Made by a program: the position numbers and the translations under genes. A stretch of 11,114 nt of DNA from Pigoraptor vietnamica (lineage: Eukaryota > Opisthokonta > Filasterea), in NCBI GenBank assembly GCA_943704525.1, contig CALSCQ010000085.1, positions 1-11,114 on the forward strand, written 5' to 3'. Below the pieces are notes generated by a model. It saw only the letters and a program-made list of their open reading frames with translations, made no database searches and was not told where the DNA came from. Shown piece after piece: positions 1 through 9,500 of the stretch. Every line of letters begins with the position of its first letter. The first letter of the stretch is position 1.

Positions 1-56
<56 letters not shown>

Positions 57-76
57 GTGCGTGCGTGCGTGCGTGC

Positions 77-127
<51 letters not shown>

Positions 128-227
128 TGTGTGCGTGCGTGCGTGCGTGTGTGTGTGCGTGTGTGTGTGCGTGCGAGTGTGTGCGTGCGTGCGTGTTCGT
201 GTGTGTGCGTTCGTGTACGCGCGGTTG
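1..227. repeat. Interrupted (GT)n microsatellite
   Basis: A pure GT run fills positions 1-51 and a second nearly pure run fills about 79-123. Between and after them GT units alternate with GC units, giving GTGC-type steps up to about 227. The array touches the window edge, so its full length is unknown. Open reading frames in all three forward frames here translate to Cys-Val or Val-Cys alternations and are not genes. The tract lies about 320 bp upstream of the F-box gene start. Confidence 0.97.
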
Positions 228-547
228 ACAACACATGCACTGGACGAGTGCACCCGCGCACCATTGAAGCGCACTGCGCTGACTGTCCCCTGGTGTCCGG
301 ACAGCGTCGCAAGCTTCTTGTACGGCAGCCGCGCGTGCGTCTGCGCGTGCCCATGTCCCTCCATTCTCAGTGCGCGCTCCAAACGACAGAGGACGGACTC
401 AATCCCAAAAAGATGAGCAATTACTTAGGAGTGTTGGCAAAGTGCAGGGCGTAACAGATGCGTAACAAATGGTTGAGCACATGTATTGCGGTTGTGTTTA
501 TTGTAGCACAAGGGCACACAACCACCGTACAAACGGCGCAGGCACAC
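228..547 (+). promoter_or_regulatory. 5' flank of the F-box gene with a short upstream ORF
   Basis: This stretch has no convincing gene and no clear TATA box. An ATG at 413 opens a 13-codon upstream ORF ending with TAA at 452-454, three bases before the next in-frame ATG at 458. The ATG at 458 is in frame with the F-box gene and would add 30 residues that resemble a signal peptide: an Arg-Asn-Lys start, a hydrophobic core and an Ala-Gln-Ala end. These 30 codons favour A/T in the third position, unlike the strongly GC-ending body of the gene. I therefore treat 458-547 as probable 5' leader and place the start at 548, but this is not certain. Confidence 0.45.
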
Positions 548-2722
548 ATGGCACAGGGTGCGTCGACGGGCGCTCAGGCGCTCGCGGAGAGCGACGTCTC
601 GCTTCTCATCGACCTGTCTGAAGAGGTCCTCGTGCACATTGTCACAATCGGCCGCTTCTCGCTCACAGACATCGGTCACTTGCGCGCGACGTGCACGGCG
701 CTGCGCGGGTTTTTGGACCGCATCCGCGACACGGTCAACGAGTGCGTCGTGGGCGACCTGTCGAAGTATTACCCGTACGGCCACTGGGACATTGACACCG
801 CGGCGGAGAACGGTCACTTTGAGCTCATTCAGCTGCTCCACGAGGACGAGGTCAAGCACGGGCGCGTGTCGCATTGCACCAACGCCGCGCTCCGTGGCGT
901 CATCACACGCGGGAACTTTGACGCTTTCGTCTTTCTCGTGAGGAACCGCGTCCACGACGTGTTTCCGCCGACGGACGGCGATTGTGGGTCCTTCTACAGC
1001 GCAGAGGAGGACAGTGACGATGCGTGTGCGTGGGAGAACCTCACTCGCGAGCAGGTGCTCTTCCTTCTCGACGAGGCGCCAGGGTACCTGGTCGGCAGCG
1101 CCGTGACCCATGCAGTCCAGGGACCCATACTTCGTGGGGAGATGGATCTCGTCGCACGGCTCCTGCCACTCGTGCGCTCCGCTTTGCTGTTGGTCCCACT
1201 GCGCTTTTCGTTTGCGCACTGCCGTGAGAGCATGGACGCGTTCAAGGCCGTCCTTGCCGAGTGCAAGCGCCGCGCAGTGGACGACATCCAAATCGCCGGC
1301 GAGATCTTTAGGGTGGCGGCGGGGAGTGTGGGGTGCGGCGACGAGCTTTTGAATCTCGCGCTCGAGCACTCGCCGGTCGCGCTGGCAGACTTGCCGAAGG
1401 ACGAGCATGTGGTGTACACATACTTGGCTACAGACCCGCGTGTTATTACGCGTCTGCGCGAGATCGGACCCAAGCGGACGGAGGCAAACGCAGACGCGAG
1501 TGTGGACGACATCGCATACGGCATCAAGAGTGAGTGGGCTCCGCGCACGCCCGAAGCGCTCGTGCGCCTTCTCCTCGCCGGCGACTACGAAGCGGCCACG
1601 TGCGCAGCGCGGACAATGAGGGGCGGCGCTTTTCACACTGTTGCATGTCTCCTCGCCGACGAAACTGCGGTGGACGCGCTCCAATGGATGAGGGCGCAGA
1701 ATCTCTTGTCCATTCCGTACAAAGGCTTTATTTCCGTCCCAACGAAGCCTTCCATGGCACTGTCGGCGTGGGTGGACTTTGCGTGGCCGTTGGCGCTCGA
1801 ACTGGGGAAGGAGTCGTCGATTCAGTCGGTTTCCTGGGTAGCGATGAACGTGTGGGGCGCGCACGCGGCACGAGTGGGCGACGTCGCTCTCTTCCGACAC
1901 CTCTGCACGCTCATTGATGTCGTCGAGTACTCTGCAGACGGCGATACCAATGCGCAGTGGTTGGCGAATACGGCAGCCATGCACGGGCATTGGAACGTTC
2001 TCTCGTACATGATCGACGTGAACGCGCGCATTGAGCCCGTGACGGACTCGGAGGCGTCACGTGAGCCAGGCGCATTCGAGTTGCGGGAGCGGCCATTCAA
2101 CCTGACGCGTGCGCTCGAGGAGGCTGTGGGGGCGGGTCACGTCCACCTCGCGCACATGCTCGACCGGCGCGTGCCTGGGCTGAAGGCGTCGCTTGCAGAG
2201 GCGTGTGCTTCGCGGCGTTGGGGCGCGTTTCGCTTTGTGCTGGGGCGCTTGGACGCTTCCGAACGCGCTCAGCAGTGCGGCGATGCGTTTGTGGAGGCCG
2301 TGCGTCGTGGGAGATTGGACTTCATGAGGTGGTTCGAGGCCAACGAGCCGACGGTCGTCGGAGCGTGCGTCTCTCGCCTGTGGGTGGCGCTTTTACGCCG
2401 GCGCGACATGTCGATTTTGCACCACGTCTTGACGAGGCACCCGCAGGCACTGGCGGGGAAGACGTGCATCATCTGGAAATACGATACATTTCTGCTGGAG
2501 CACCGGCTCGGAGTTTGCTTAACGCCGCGACCGCTGCCCATGAACCAGTTGTGCGCGAGTGGGTTGAGGGACGTCCTCCAGGCAGCGATTGACTTTCGAG
2601 TGTCCGTCACAACGCCTCGAAAACTCGATTCGCTTCAGAAGAAGAACTCTCCCCTCTGGCGGTGGCTGACGGAGCGCCTTGCTGCGGGCGCGTTTGTTGT
2701 TGTGCCGGACGGCTCTGGCTAG
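548..2722 (+). CDS. F-box protein with degenerate ankyrin-like repeats
   Basis: This single open frame, with no intron, encodes 724 aa from the ATG at 548, or 754 aa from the ATG at 458. In the longer numbering, an F-box-like segment lies at about 51-90: Leu-Ser-Glu-Glu-Val-Leu, then a Leu/Thr-rich helix and a conserved Cys-x-Ala-Leu-Arg end. After it come spaced helical pairs of ankyrin type, each with a small-residue, Gly-His or Arg-Gly turn and a following hydrophobic helix. The clearest are near residues 110-130, 504-521, 552-570 and 611-631. F-boxes bind SKP1 within SCF ubiquitin ligases, and the repeats would bind the substrate, so the expected role is substrate receptor. The substrate is unknown. 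The same architecture is abundant in giant DNA viruses of amoebae (pandoravirus type) and in some protists. Lack of introns contrasts with the two neighbouring genes. No AATAAA is seen downstream. A 521-codon open frame on the opposite strand (425-1990) is a GC-driven shadow. Confidence 0.8.
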   Translation: MAQGASTGAQALAESDVSLLIDLSEEVLVHIVTIGRFSLTDIGHLRATCTALRGFLDRIRDTVNECVVGDLSKYYPYGHWDIDTAAENGHFELIQLLHEDEVKHGRVSHCTNAALRGVITRGNFDAFVFLVRNRVHDVFPPTDGDCGSFYSAEEDSDDACAWENLTREQVLFLLDEAPGYLVGSAVTHAVQGPILRGEMDLVARLLPLVRSALLLVPLRFSFAHCRESMDAFKAVLAECKRRAVDDIQIAGEIFRVAAGSVGCGDELLNLALEHSPVALADLPKDEHVVYTYLATDPRVITRLREIGPKRTEANADASVDDIAYGIKSEWAPRTPEALVRLLLAGDYEAATCAARTMRGGAFHTVACLLADETAVDALQWMRAQNLLSIPYKGFISVPTKPSMALSAWVDFAWPLALELGKESSIQSVSWVAMNVWGAHAARVGDVALFRHLCTLIDVVEYSADGDTNAQWLANTAAMHGHWNVLSYMIDVNARIEPVTDSEASREPGAFELRERPFNLTRALEEAVGAGHVHLAHMLDRRVPGLKASLAEACASRRWGAFRFVLGRLDASERAQQCGDAFVEAVRRGRLDFMRWFEANEPTVVGACVSRLWVALLRRRDMSILHHVLTRHPQALAGKTCIIWKYDTFLLEHRLGVCLTPRPLPMNQLCASGLRDVLQAAIDFRVSVTTPRKLDSLQKKNSPLWRWLTERLAAGAFVVVPDGSG

Positions 2723-3197
2723 ACAGTACCTATGCCACATGCGGGCCCAATGAACAGCACCTTTCCCCCGTTGCCGGCGCAGTTCCCCCTGTGTATCAAA
2801 TCCATCCGCCGACTAGGCAAGCCTCCCACTTCTGAGAGGGCGCCACACACAGTGCAGCGCGGTAAGCACCTTACTGGCAGTCTGGGACGTCGCTCTTCCT
2901 GACGGGTTCCGTTTCACGAGTACGAGGCCGTCGGTGAACGGATTCGGCACTCGCTGTACTCACTGGCGAATCTAGTGCAGGATCAGCCACACAGCCGACT
3001 CGGCCGGGGGCAGTATTATTAGCAAGTGGTCGGCCCACGTGCCCCACGAGCCGTTGTGACTGTCGGCATGCGACACGCCTCGCCTCGGGAGACGCACTTC
3101 AGGGAGAAAATAGACAGTGGCCGCAGCACGGTCAGTCGCACAATCAGCTGAATAATAGGACCACTGATTTAGCCAGCACCGGGGTAGCCGACTGGAG

Positions 3198-3235
3198 CCA
3201 AGGGCGCTTACTGTAAAACAGTGTAGCGCCCTTGG
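3198..3235. repeat. Strong inverted repeat (hairpin/cruciform)
   Basis: The left arm at 3198-3214 and the right arm at 3218-3235 are reverse complements over about 17 bp, with one bulged base and a three-A loop. The outer 11 bp of each arm (CCAAGGGCGCT and its complement) pair without error. It lies about 270 bp upstream of the IBTK-like start codon. It could form a DNA cruciform or an RNA hairpin in a long leader, or be a remnant of a fold-back element. No T-run or coding context suggests a terminator. Confidence 0.85.
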
Positions 3236-3392
3236 CCTGATAGGGCTCCACTTCGCTGTCAGGACAGTCCACGTGATCGTCCTCAGTGGCGCCATCCGCA
3301 CCACGGGCACCTCACCGTCCCATCTCCGCACTCCGTCTTCGTCAGAAAAAGGCACAAAAAACAACAGCGATCTCTTCGTGTCGCGCGCCACC

Positions 3393-3425
3393 ATGGACGC
3401 CCGCGTGTCCGCACGCCGCTGGTGA
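3393..3425 (+). other. Upstream ORF with optimal Kozak context
   Basis: An ATG at 3393 sits in the context CGCCACCATGG, with A at -3 and G at +4. It encodes only 10 residues before TGA at 3423-3425. It is in a different frame from the main start at 3506, which has G at -3 and G at +4. If the IBTK-like transcript begins upstream of 3393, this uORF would be met first and could reduce main-ORF translation. Alternatively, a donor at 3405 (GTGTCC) and an acceptor ending at 3496 (TTCTCAG) would splice the first four codons in frame to the main ORF, adding a short N-terminus. Neither option can be settled from sequence alone. Confidence 0.4.
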
Positions 3426-3505
3426 TCAGCCGGTGCGTGTCTGTGTGTGTGAGTGGGAGCGTGCGTGCGAGTGAGTGTGTGCTCGCTGATTCTCAGTCTG
3501 CGGCA

Positions 3506-6500
3506 ATGGCCACTGCGCTGTCGCTGGGCATCGCGTCCAGCGCGATCGCAGCCGCTGTCCAAGGGAACGTCGAAGAGCTCGCGCGGCTGCTGAAGCGCTT
3601 TGGGTCGCATTCAGCGGAAGTTGCCGGTGGGAGTGCGCTCGTGTCACAAGGCGGCGTGTTCAACGCAAGAGATGCCAAAGGACGGATGGCGCTACACGTG
3701 GCAGCCGCACATGGACAGACGGGAGTTGTCGCGTGGCTGGTGGAGCATGGGGCGGCATTGGACGTGCAGGTGCGCCGCGCGTGGCTGCGACAAATTGCAC
3801 AGTTTGCGACCCACACGCACACATTCACACACACGCATTACTGTGCACTCACATACCCACTTGGCTCTGACCCCCCATCAATCCACATCCGTCCGCTGGG
3901 TTGACAATTGTTACGCACGCTCTCATGTTGTGTGCCTTTCCCCCCTCTCTTGCACTGCTTAGGACGCCGAGTCTGGCTGGACTGCGCTCCACCGCGCGCT
4001 CTATTTTGGGCAGCTTCCCGCCGCCCTTCGCCTCGTTGCGGCAGGCGCGGGCTTGTACATACGCGATATGGAAGACTTGATCCCGCTGGACCTCGTCACA
4101 CACAACCGCATTCTATTCGAGGGCGGCGCGTTCGTTGACGTGGACGCTCCTTGCCCGTGGAACCGCGAGGGTGGCACTGACGCGACTGTAGACATTCGCG
4201 TGTTGGGTCGGCGAAGAACGGCCTCCACTTCGAGCGACCCCGAGGGACCTGCCGTGCGTCCGGCGCACCGCCCCTTCGTGCCACCGTCGCCTCCGCACGG
4301 GAGCGACGCGTGCAACTTTGTGGCGGATGTGTACTCGTGGGGACCCAACAACGCCAACTTCACGCTCGGTCATCCGGACGCCGACGGCCGCGCATTCCCG
4401 CAGCGCATCGAGTACTTCTATCGCGACTGCGCGCGCGTGCCTGTCGTGAGCGTCGCCGTCTCGAAGCTGCACTCTGTCTTTCTCCTCGCAAACGGCACCG
4501 TCCACACGTGCGGCTTTGGGCGAGGCGGGCGGTTGGGACACGGGAACGAAGAGACGCGCGTGGCGCCGGCACACGTCGTCGGTGTGCGGGGGAAGGCCAT
4601 TGCCATCGCCGCCGCACGTGACCACACGGCCTGTCTGACGTCACAGGGCGACGTGTGCACGTGGGGTCTGAATGACTCGCAGCAGCTGGGACATGGTGCG
4701 GGGGACGCGGCTGTGCTTGAGCCGACGGTGGTGAAGGCGCTGCGTGGGCGTGGCATCGAGGGTATTGCGTGCGCGCGCACGCACACTGTCGCGTACGGTG
4801 CGCAAGTGCTCTTCACTTTTGGGCGCAACGATGGGCAGCTTGGTGAGTTCCGTCTGAGGGTTGGATAGTGAGGAGCTGTGTGCCTGCGCGTCTGTGCAAA
4901 TGCACGTGTGCGTCTGTGTTTGTGTGCGTGCGTGCGTTTTCGTGTGTTGTACCACCGAGAGATAGCAATGTTGTATGAGCGTGCGTTGACGTGCGCAACA
5001 TACAACATACATGATTAGTGCACGCCACCGAGCCTGCCTATTTTAACTTGCCTGCCTATATTGACTCGCACCCCGTGCAGGTCATCCCAAGGGCGACGCA
5101 TTCCAACCGACGCCGCGCGTTGTATCTTCGATCGATTTTGAGCGATTTGGCACCATTTCGTCTGTCGTTGCGAACGACGCCCTCACGTGCGTGCTGTCGG
5201 TTGCGGGCGAGGCGCTTGTGCTCTCGAACTACGTTATCGTGCGCATTCCGCCGCCGGGAAGGTATGGATCGCGCGTTTTTTTAATCCAATATGGCGGTGT
5301 GCTGGCGCTTGTGTGTTAGTGCGTGTGTGCTTGTTCGGGGGATTGCGCGAGGGTGCTCTTCGAAGTAGCTGCCTGTGAATGGAATGTTCGGTTCAATTGG
5401 TCCGAGCGAGAGCTTGAAGGTCTCCTCTTGTTTTCGCGTGCCTGCGTATGCCGACGCTCACATGACCGCACACACGCGCAGTCGCTTCCCCAAGCACATG
5501 TCCATTCACCGGACTGAGCGGCGCACTGTTACGCGCGTGTTTGCTGGCCCAAACAGCGTCGTCGCCATGCTCACGGCGCCCGCGGGGGAGGTGAGTGGTA
5601 TTTCCCCTCAACTGAGTGGTTCTTTTTCTTGGCATTTTTTGTCTTCTCTAAGCGCCGAGCACATGCGCGCTCACACACGACATTCCTTCTGTTATTCCAT
5701 AATTAGATGGAAATACGTTCTATTGCCCTGAAACGAACGTGCAACGCGTGCCTCGCGCACTCTGTCGCCGCAGGTGTACGTGTGGGACCCGTCCATGTCC
5801 GCTGCGCAGCCACTCTCATGGCAGCTGCGGTGCCACATTGTTGTGGCTGATCTCGCCATCGGAGTGTCGCGCATCGCAATTGTGACGGGTGGGTGTGTGC
5901 GCGCGTGGTGTCGATGTGTGCGACACGCGGTGTGTGCGACACGTGGTGTGTGCGTCCCACTTGGTGTGTGCGTCCCACGTGGTTTGCGTCCACGTGGTGT
6001 TTGCGTGTCACGCGTTGTGCGGTCGCTTGGCCATGTGAGCGATTGCGGACTTTGCTTTGGCGCAGGGTGTGTGTGGTGTGGCATTCCGGTTATTCTCACA
6101 TTACCACTCCTTTTTTTCCACTCACTCACGCACGTACGTCCGCACGCACACACACACGCGGCGCGCAGACACCGGCTCCGTCTTCACTGGCGTGTACCGC
6201 AGCGCCGACACGGGTGCCCTCCGCAAAGGGGGTCTCGTGGCCCTCGAGCCCGTGCGAAACCAGCACAACATTGCGCGCGTCTTCTGCGACATGCGCGCCG
6301 AGCACTTCATATCCATTCGCCGCGAACCGCAGGCGCCCTCCGCCGTGCGCTACCCACAGCCTTCACCCGCGACCCTCTCGGCCGACTTTGCGAACCTTCT
6401 GACGAATGCGTTCGAGGGGGATGGCGTGTCGGACGTGGTCGTTCGCACGTGCGACGGCATGTCCATCCCAGCACACGCCGTTGTTCTCGCGTCCCGAAGT

Positions 6501-9500
6501 TCGCGAATGGCCGCAGAAATCGCCGCAGCGAAAGAGCGGGCGCTGAACGGTGCGTCGCGTGTGGCGGTAGTTGAGCTGGACGCCAGCGTGGACGGGGAAG
6601 TGGCAGCACTCCTGCTCGAAGTGATGTATTCGGGGACGTGTCTACTGTACAGCGAAGAGCCCCCGCTGGTCCAGAAAAAGGATGTGGACGGGGATGGTGG
6701 CGAGAGTGCGTCGGACGTTGACGCCGTGGCGGGCGAGGACTACGGCATCGGCGGTGCTCACAGTGCGTATGCTGTGCGCGTGATGCGGGAACGAGAGACG
6801 CACAAGCGACAGGCCGCGGCCTTGAAAAAGCGTGCCAAAAAGAAGGGGTCGCGCGCCACAAAGGGGGACGCTGACGCGACCGGTGAGGCGAGAGTGGAAA
6901 AAGCACCCGTCGGAGAGCGGTTGGCGGCGGCGGCGAAGTTGTATGGCGTGGCACTTCCGCCAGCGTACGCCCGCGATGCCCTGACCCGGCCGTCGAGCGT
7001 CTGCGTGTCGCGGACGAGTGCGTCGTCTCTCGCACACGCCGACGCCGTTCTCGTCGTGGACGTCCGCGACCCGAACACGACTGAGGCGCCCGACACGCAG
7101 GGCATCCCCGACGGCCAGGTGCTGCCGGCGGACTCTGGCGTGGGCGAGTACACCGACGACGAGGGTCACGTGCTCTTCCGTTGCCACTCGGCGATACTCG
7201 GGTGCCGCAGCGACTATTTTGGCGCGTCGTTGTCGATGCGGTGGCGGGAACAAATGGCGCCAATTCCGTCGGACGCGTCCCTCTCGCTGTTGGAAGCGGA
7301 CGCCGTGCGCCTCGTTCGTCTCACTCTTCCCGCGCAATTCAGCGCGCGTGTCGTGCGGTGCGTACTCGAATACGTGTACGGCGACGCGAGCGCGTGCCTG
7401 GATGCGGCGGCGCCGAGTGACGTCGTCTTTCTCTTTGACGTCATGGCGGCCGCCGGGTCCCTCTTGTTGGTGCGTCTGGTGGAGCTGTGTGAGGCTGCGA
7501 TTGCGGCGAGGCTGGACCTGCGCTCCGTCGTGGGCATTGCGTCGGCGGCGCACGCGTACGGTGCGACGGAACTCGTCGCGGCGTCCGTTGGGTTCATGCT
7601 GAGGAACGCAGAGGCGCTGTTGGAGGCACGCGTTCTCGGCGAATTGCCAGCGGAGGTGGGTTTGCGTGGGCTTCGCGCATTGCGATTTCGTGCTCGTGCA
7701 TGTACCATTGGTGGCCACGCTGTTCCAGTTGCACTCGGTCATATGTGCCGACCATCGCTTAATGTCATGACTCTCGTCCACTGCCGCACAGGTTCTTGAC
7801 GACCTCTCCGCGGGGTTCGCCGGCGCCGTTCCGCCGGTGGCCGCGGCGTCGGTCTCTCGCCCTCTCACCGACACACCCCTTCTGCCCTATGGCGAGGAGG
7901 ACGGTCAGGCTATGGGACACGTGGACTCTGCCTCTTCCCGTCGCAGGCGCAAGAGCGCGCGCCGTGCGTCGTCGGGCGACGTCGACCCATCGTCCTCCAC
8001 GTGTGCGAACACTTCAATCTCCCTCTCCCTCTCTCTGTCCACCTCGCAAGCGCCTGCCCCGGATGTCCTTGCGCCAGCGGCTGTCGATGTGCCGCAGCGG
8101 CTGTCTGTTGGCTCAGAGGGGCCGCCCTCTCTAGACGACGCTGATGACGCGAGCGTGGCGTCATCTCAGATGTCCATCGGCGTACCGGAGTCACCCCGTG
8201 CGAACGCCGAGTCTACGTCGACACCCCTCGCGCCCGCGGGCGGCGCCTCACGCACGCGTGCGATGGACGCACTGTTCGAGGGGAGTGTCGCGGGCGGTGG
8301 AAAGCACAAGCGGAACTCGCAGTCGCTGTCGATGCGGCAGCGCGAGGCGTCCTTAACGGAGGGCGTAAAGAACGTGCAACCGGCGTTGCAACAGAAAGAG
8401 GCTGTGCAGGCGGCTCCAGAGACGTCGCCCGCGCGTCCGGCTTGGGGAAATGTGCAGGCTAAGTGAGTGCCGGAATTTCGTGTTCCCCTTTTTTCGTGCA
8501 TCGGCCTTTGCATCCACTTCAGTCTTCGTCCCCATGGTGACCCTGTTTTCTCTTTGCAGCGTGGCTTCCCCGGCTGCCCAAGCCCCGTCCCTACGCAACA
8601 TCATGAACTCTGCGGCGTTGTCGTCCGCCATTGCGACACCTTCGCGTGCGCGTCACGTGAGCGTCCCGCCCACCGCGGCGGCCTCCAATTCCGCGCCTCA
8701 CTTGCACGGCGCTGACGTCGACCCTTCGTCCGTTGTCGTTCGCCCTTCGCCGCGCAATCTCTCACAAAGAGAGCGAAAGCAAATTGCGTCGGCGACCAAA
8801 GCGGAGCTTTCGAAAGCCGCGGAGAGGGAACCGGCGCCCACACCGCCAGCACCCCGTGCGCCGGCGTGGGGCAAGGGGACACCGAGTGTGGGGAGTGCGA
8901 CGCTATCGACCACGGCGGCGGAAAGCGCAAATGTTCTCAAAGCCGAACCGCCGTCGCTGCGGTCCATTCAAGCGGACGAGGAAAAGAGGAAGGCGGCCAC
9001 TCCGGCACGCGTGGGTGCTGCGGGCGTGTACGCGGAGAGAAGGAGCGTCGAACAGCGCACGACGCCGCGGCGACAGACGGAGCCCACCGAAGACGAGGCG
9101 TTCGAGGCGCCATCCGTCCCGTGGGTGGCTCAATAGTTTGCCGCGTGACTACTTGCGTGGACCCTTGGTTGTCTCCTGCTGACGGTGTGGTCTGTGTGTG
9201 TGCGTGCGTGCATGTGCGTGTTGTGCAGGACTCTCGATCTCGGCGCCGTTCTTTCCCGCTACGACGAGACGACCCGCGCAGCCGCGCGCTCCAGTGCAAA
9301 GCCATCGCAGCCGCCGCCCGTGCCACGTGGTGCGCCAGCAGTGTCCTTCCACTCGATCCAGCAGCAACAGTCACGTGAGACAGTCCTACTTCAGCGAAGC
9401 GCACGCAAGCCCTTGCACGTGATCCAGGCGGAAGAGCTCGCCGTGTCCCAGCTGCGCGCCCATTACGGCGCGGACGACGCGTCGGCGATGGAGGAAGTGT

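Larger units (their letters stand above)
2723..3505. other. Intergenic region between the F-box and IBTK-like genes
   Basis: These 783 bp carry no gene I can support. They must contain the 3' end of the F-box transcript and the promoter and leader of the IBTK-like gene. I see no canonical AATAAA and no clear TATA box. Base composition is less GC-skewed than the coding parts. The region holds a 38-bp inverted repeat (3198-3235), an upstream ORF with a near-perfect Kozak context (3393-3425), and a GT-rich stretch at about 3432-3480 just before the start codon. I checked for tRNA-like B-box sequences and found none convincing. Confidence 0.7.

Noticed and set aside
1-454. Three forward open frames through the microsatellite
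   Set aside because: They are translations of GT repeats (Cys-Val alternation) and carry no other signal.
425-1990. Open frame of 521 codons on the minus strand opposite the F-box gene
   Set aside because: It is rich in Arg, His and Val without any recognisable domain, and it fully overlaps the F-box/ankyrin frame, which has clear domains. Long antisense frames are common in strongly GC-ending coding DNA.
3198-3235. Rho-independent terminator
   Set aside because: The hairpin is strong, but no T-run follows and the genome is eukaryotic, so a bacterial terminator reading is not appropriate.
2972-3394. Minus-strand open frame of 141 codons in the intergenic region (part of a longer frame up to 3610)
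   Set aside because: No domain, repeat or compositional sign of coding is visible, and the longer version overlaps IBTK exon 1. The hairpin at 3198-3235 lies inside it, which is unusual for coding sequence. A search for homologs would decide.
2723-3505. tRNA or other Pol III gene in the intergenic region
   Set aside because: No A-box/B-box pair and no cloverleaf could be drawn on either strand.
6307-7874. Long minus-strand frames opposite IBTK exon 6
   Set aside because: They are low-complexity Arg/Pro/His-rich shadows of the BTB-coding exon.
9121-9136. IBTK-like gene ending at the TAG at 9134-9136
   Set aside because: Reading through to that stop would lose exon 9, which carries the family-conserved final motif block. 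A GTGGGT donor at 9121 and a CAG acceptor at 9226-9228 restore the frame to it. A truncated isoform by intron retention remains possible.
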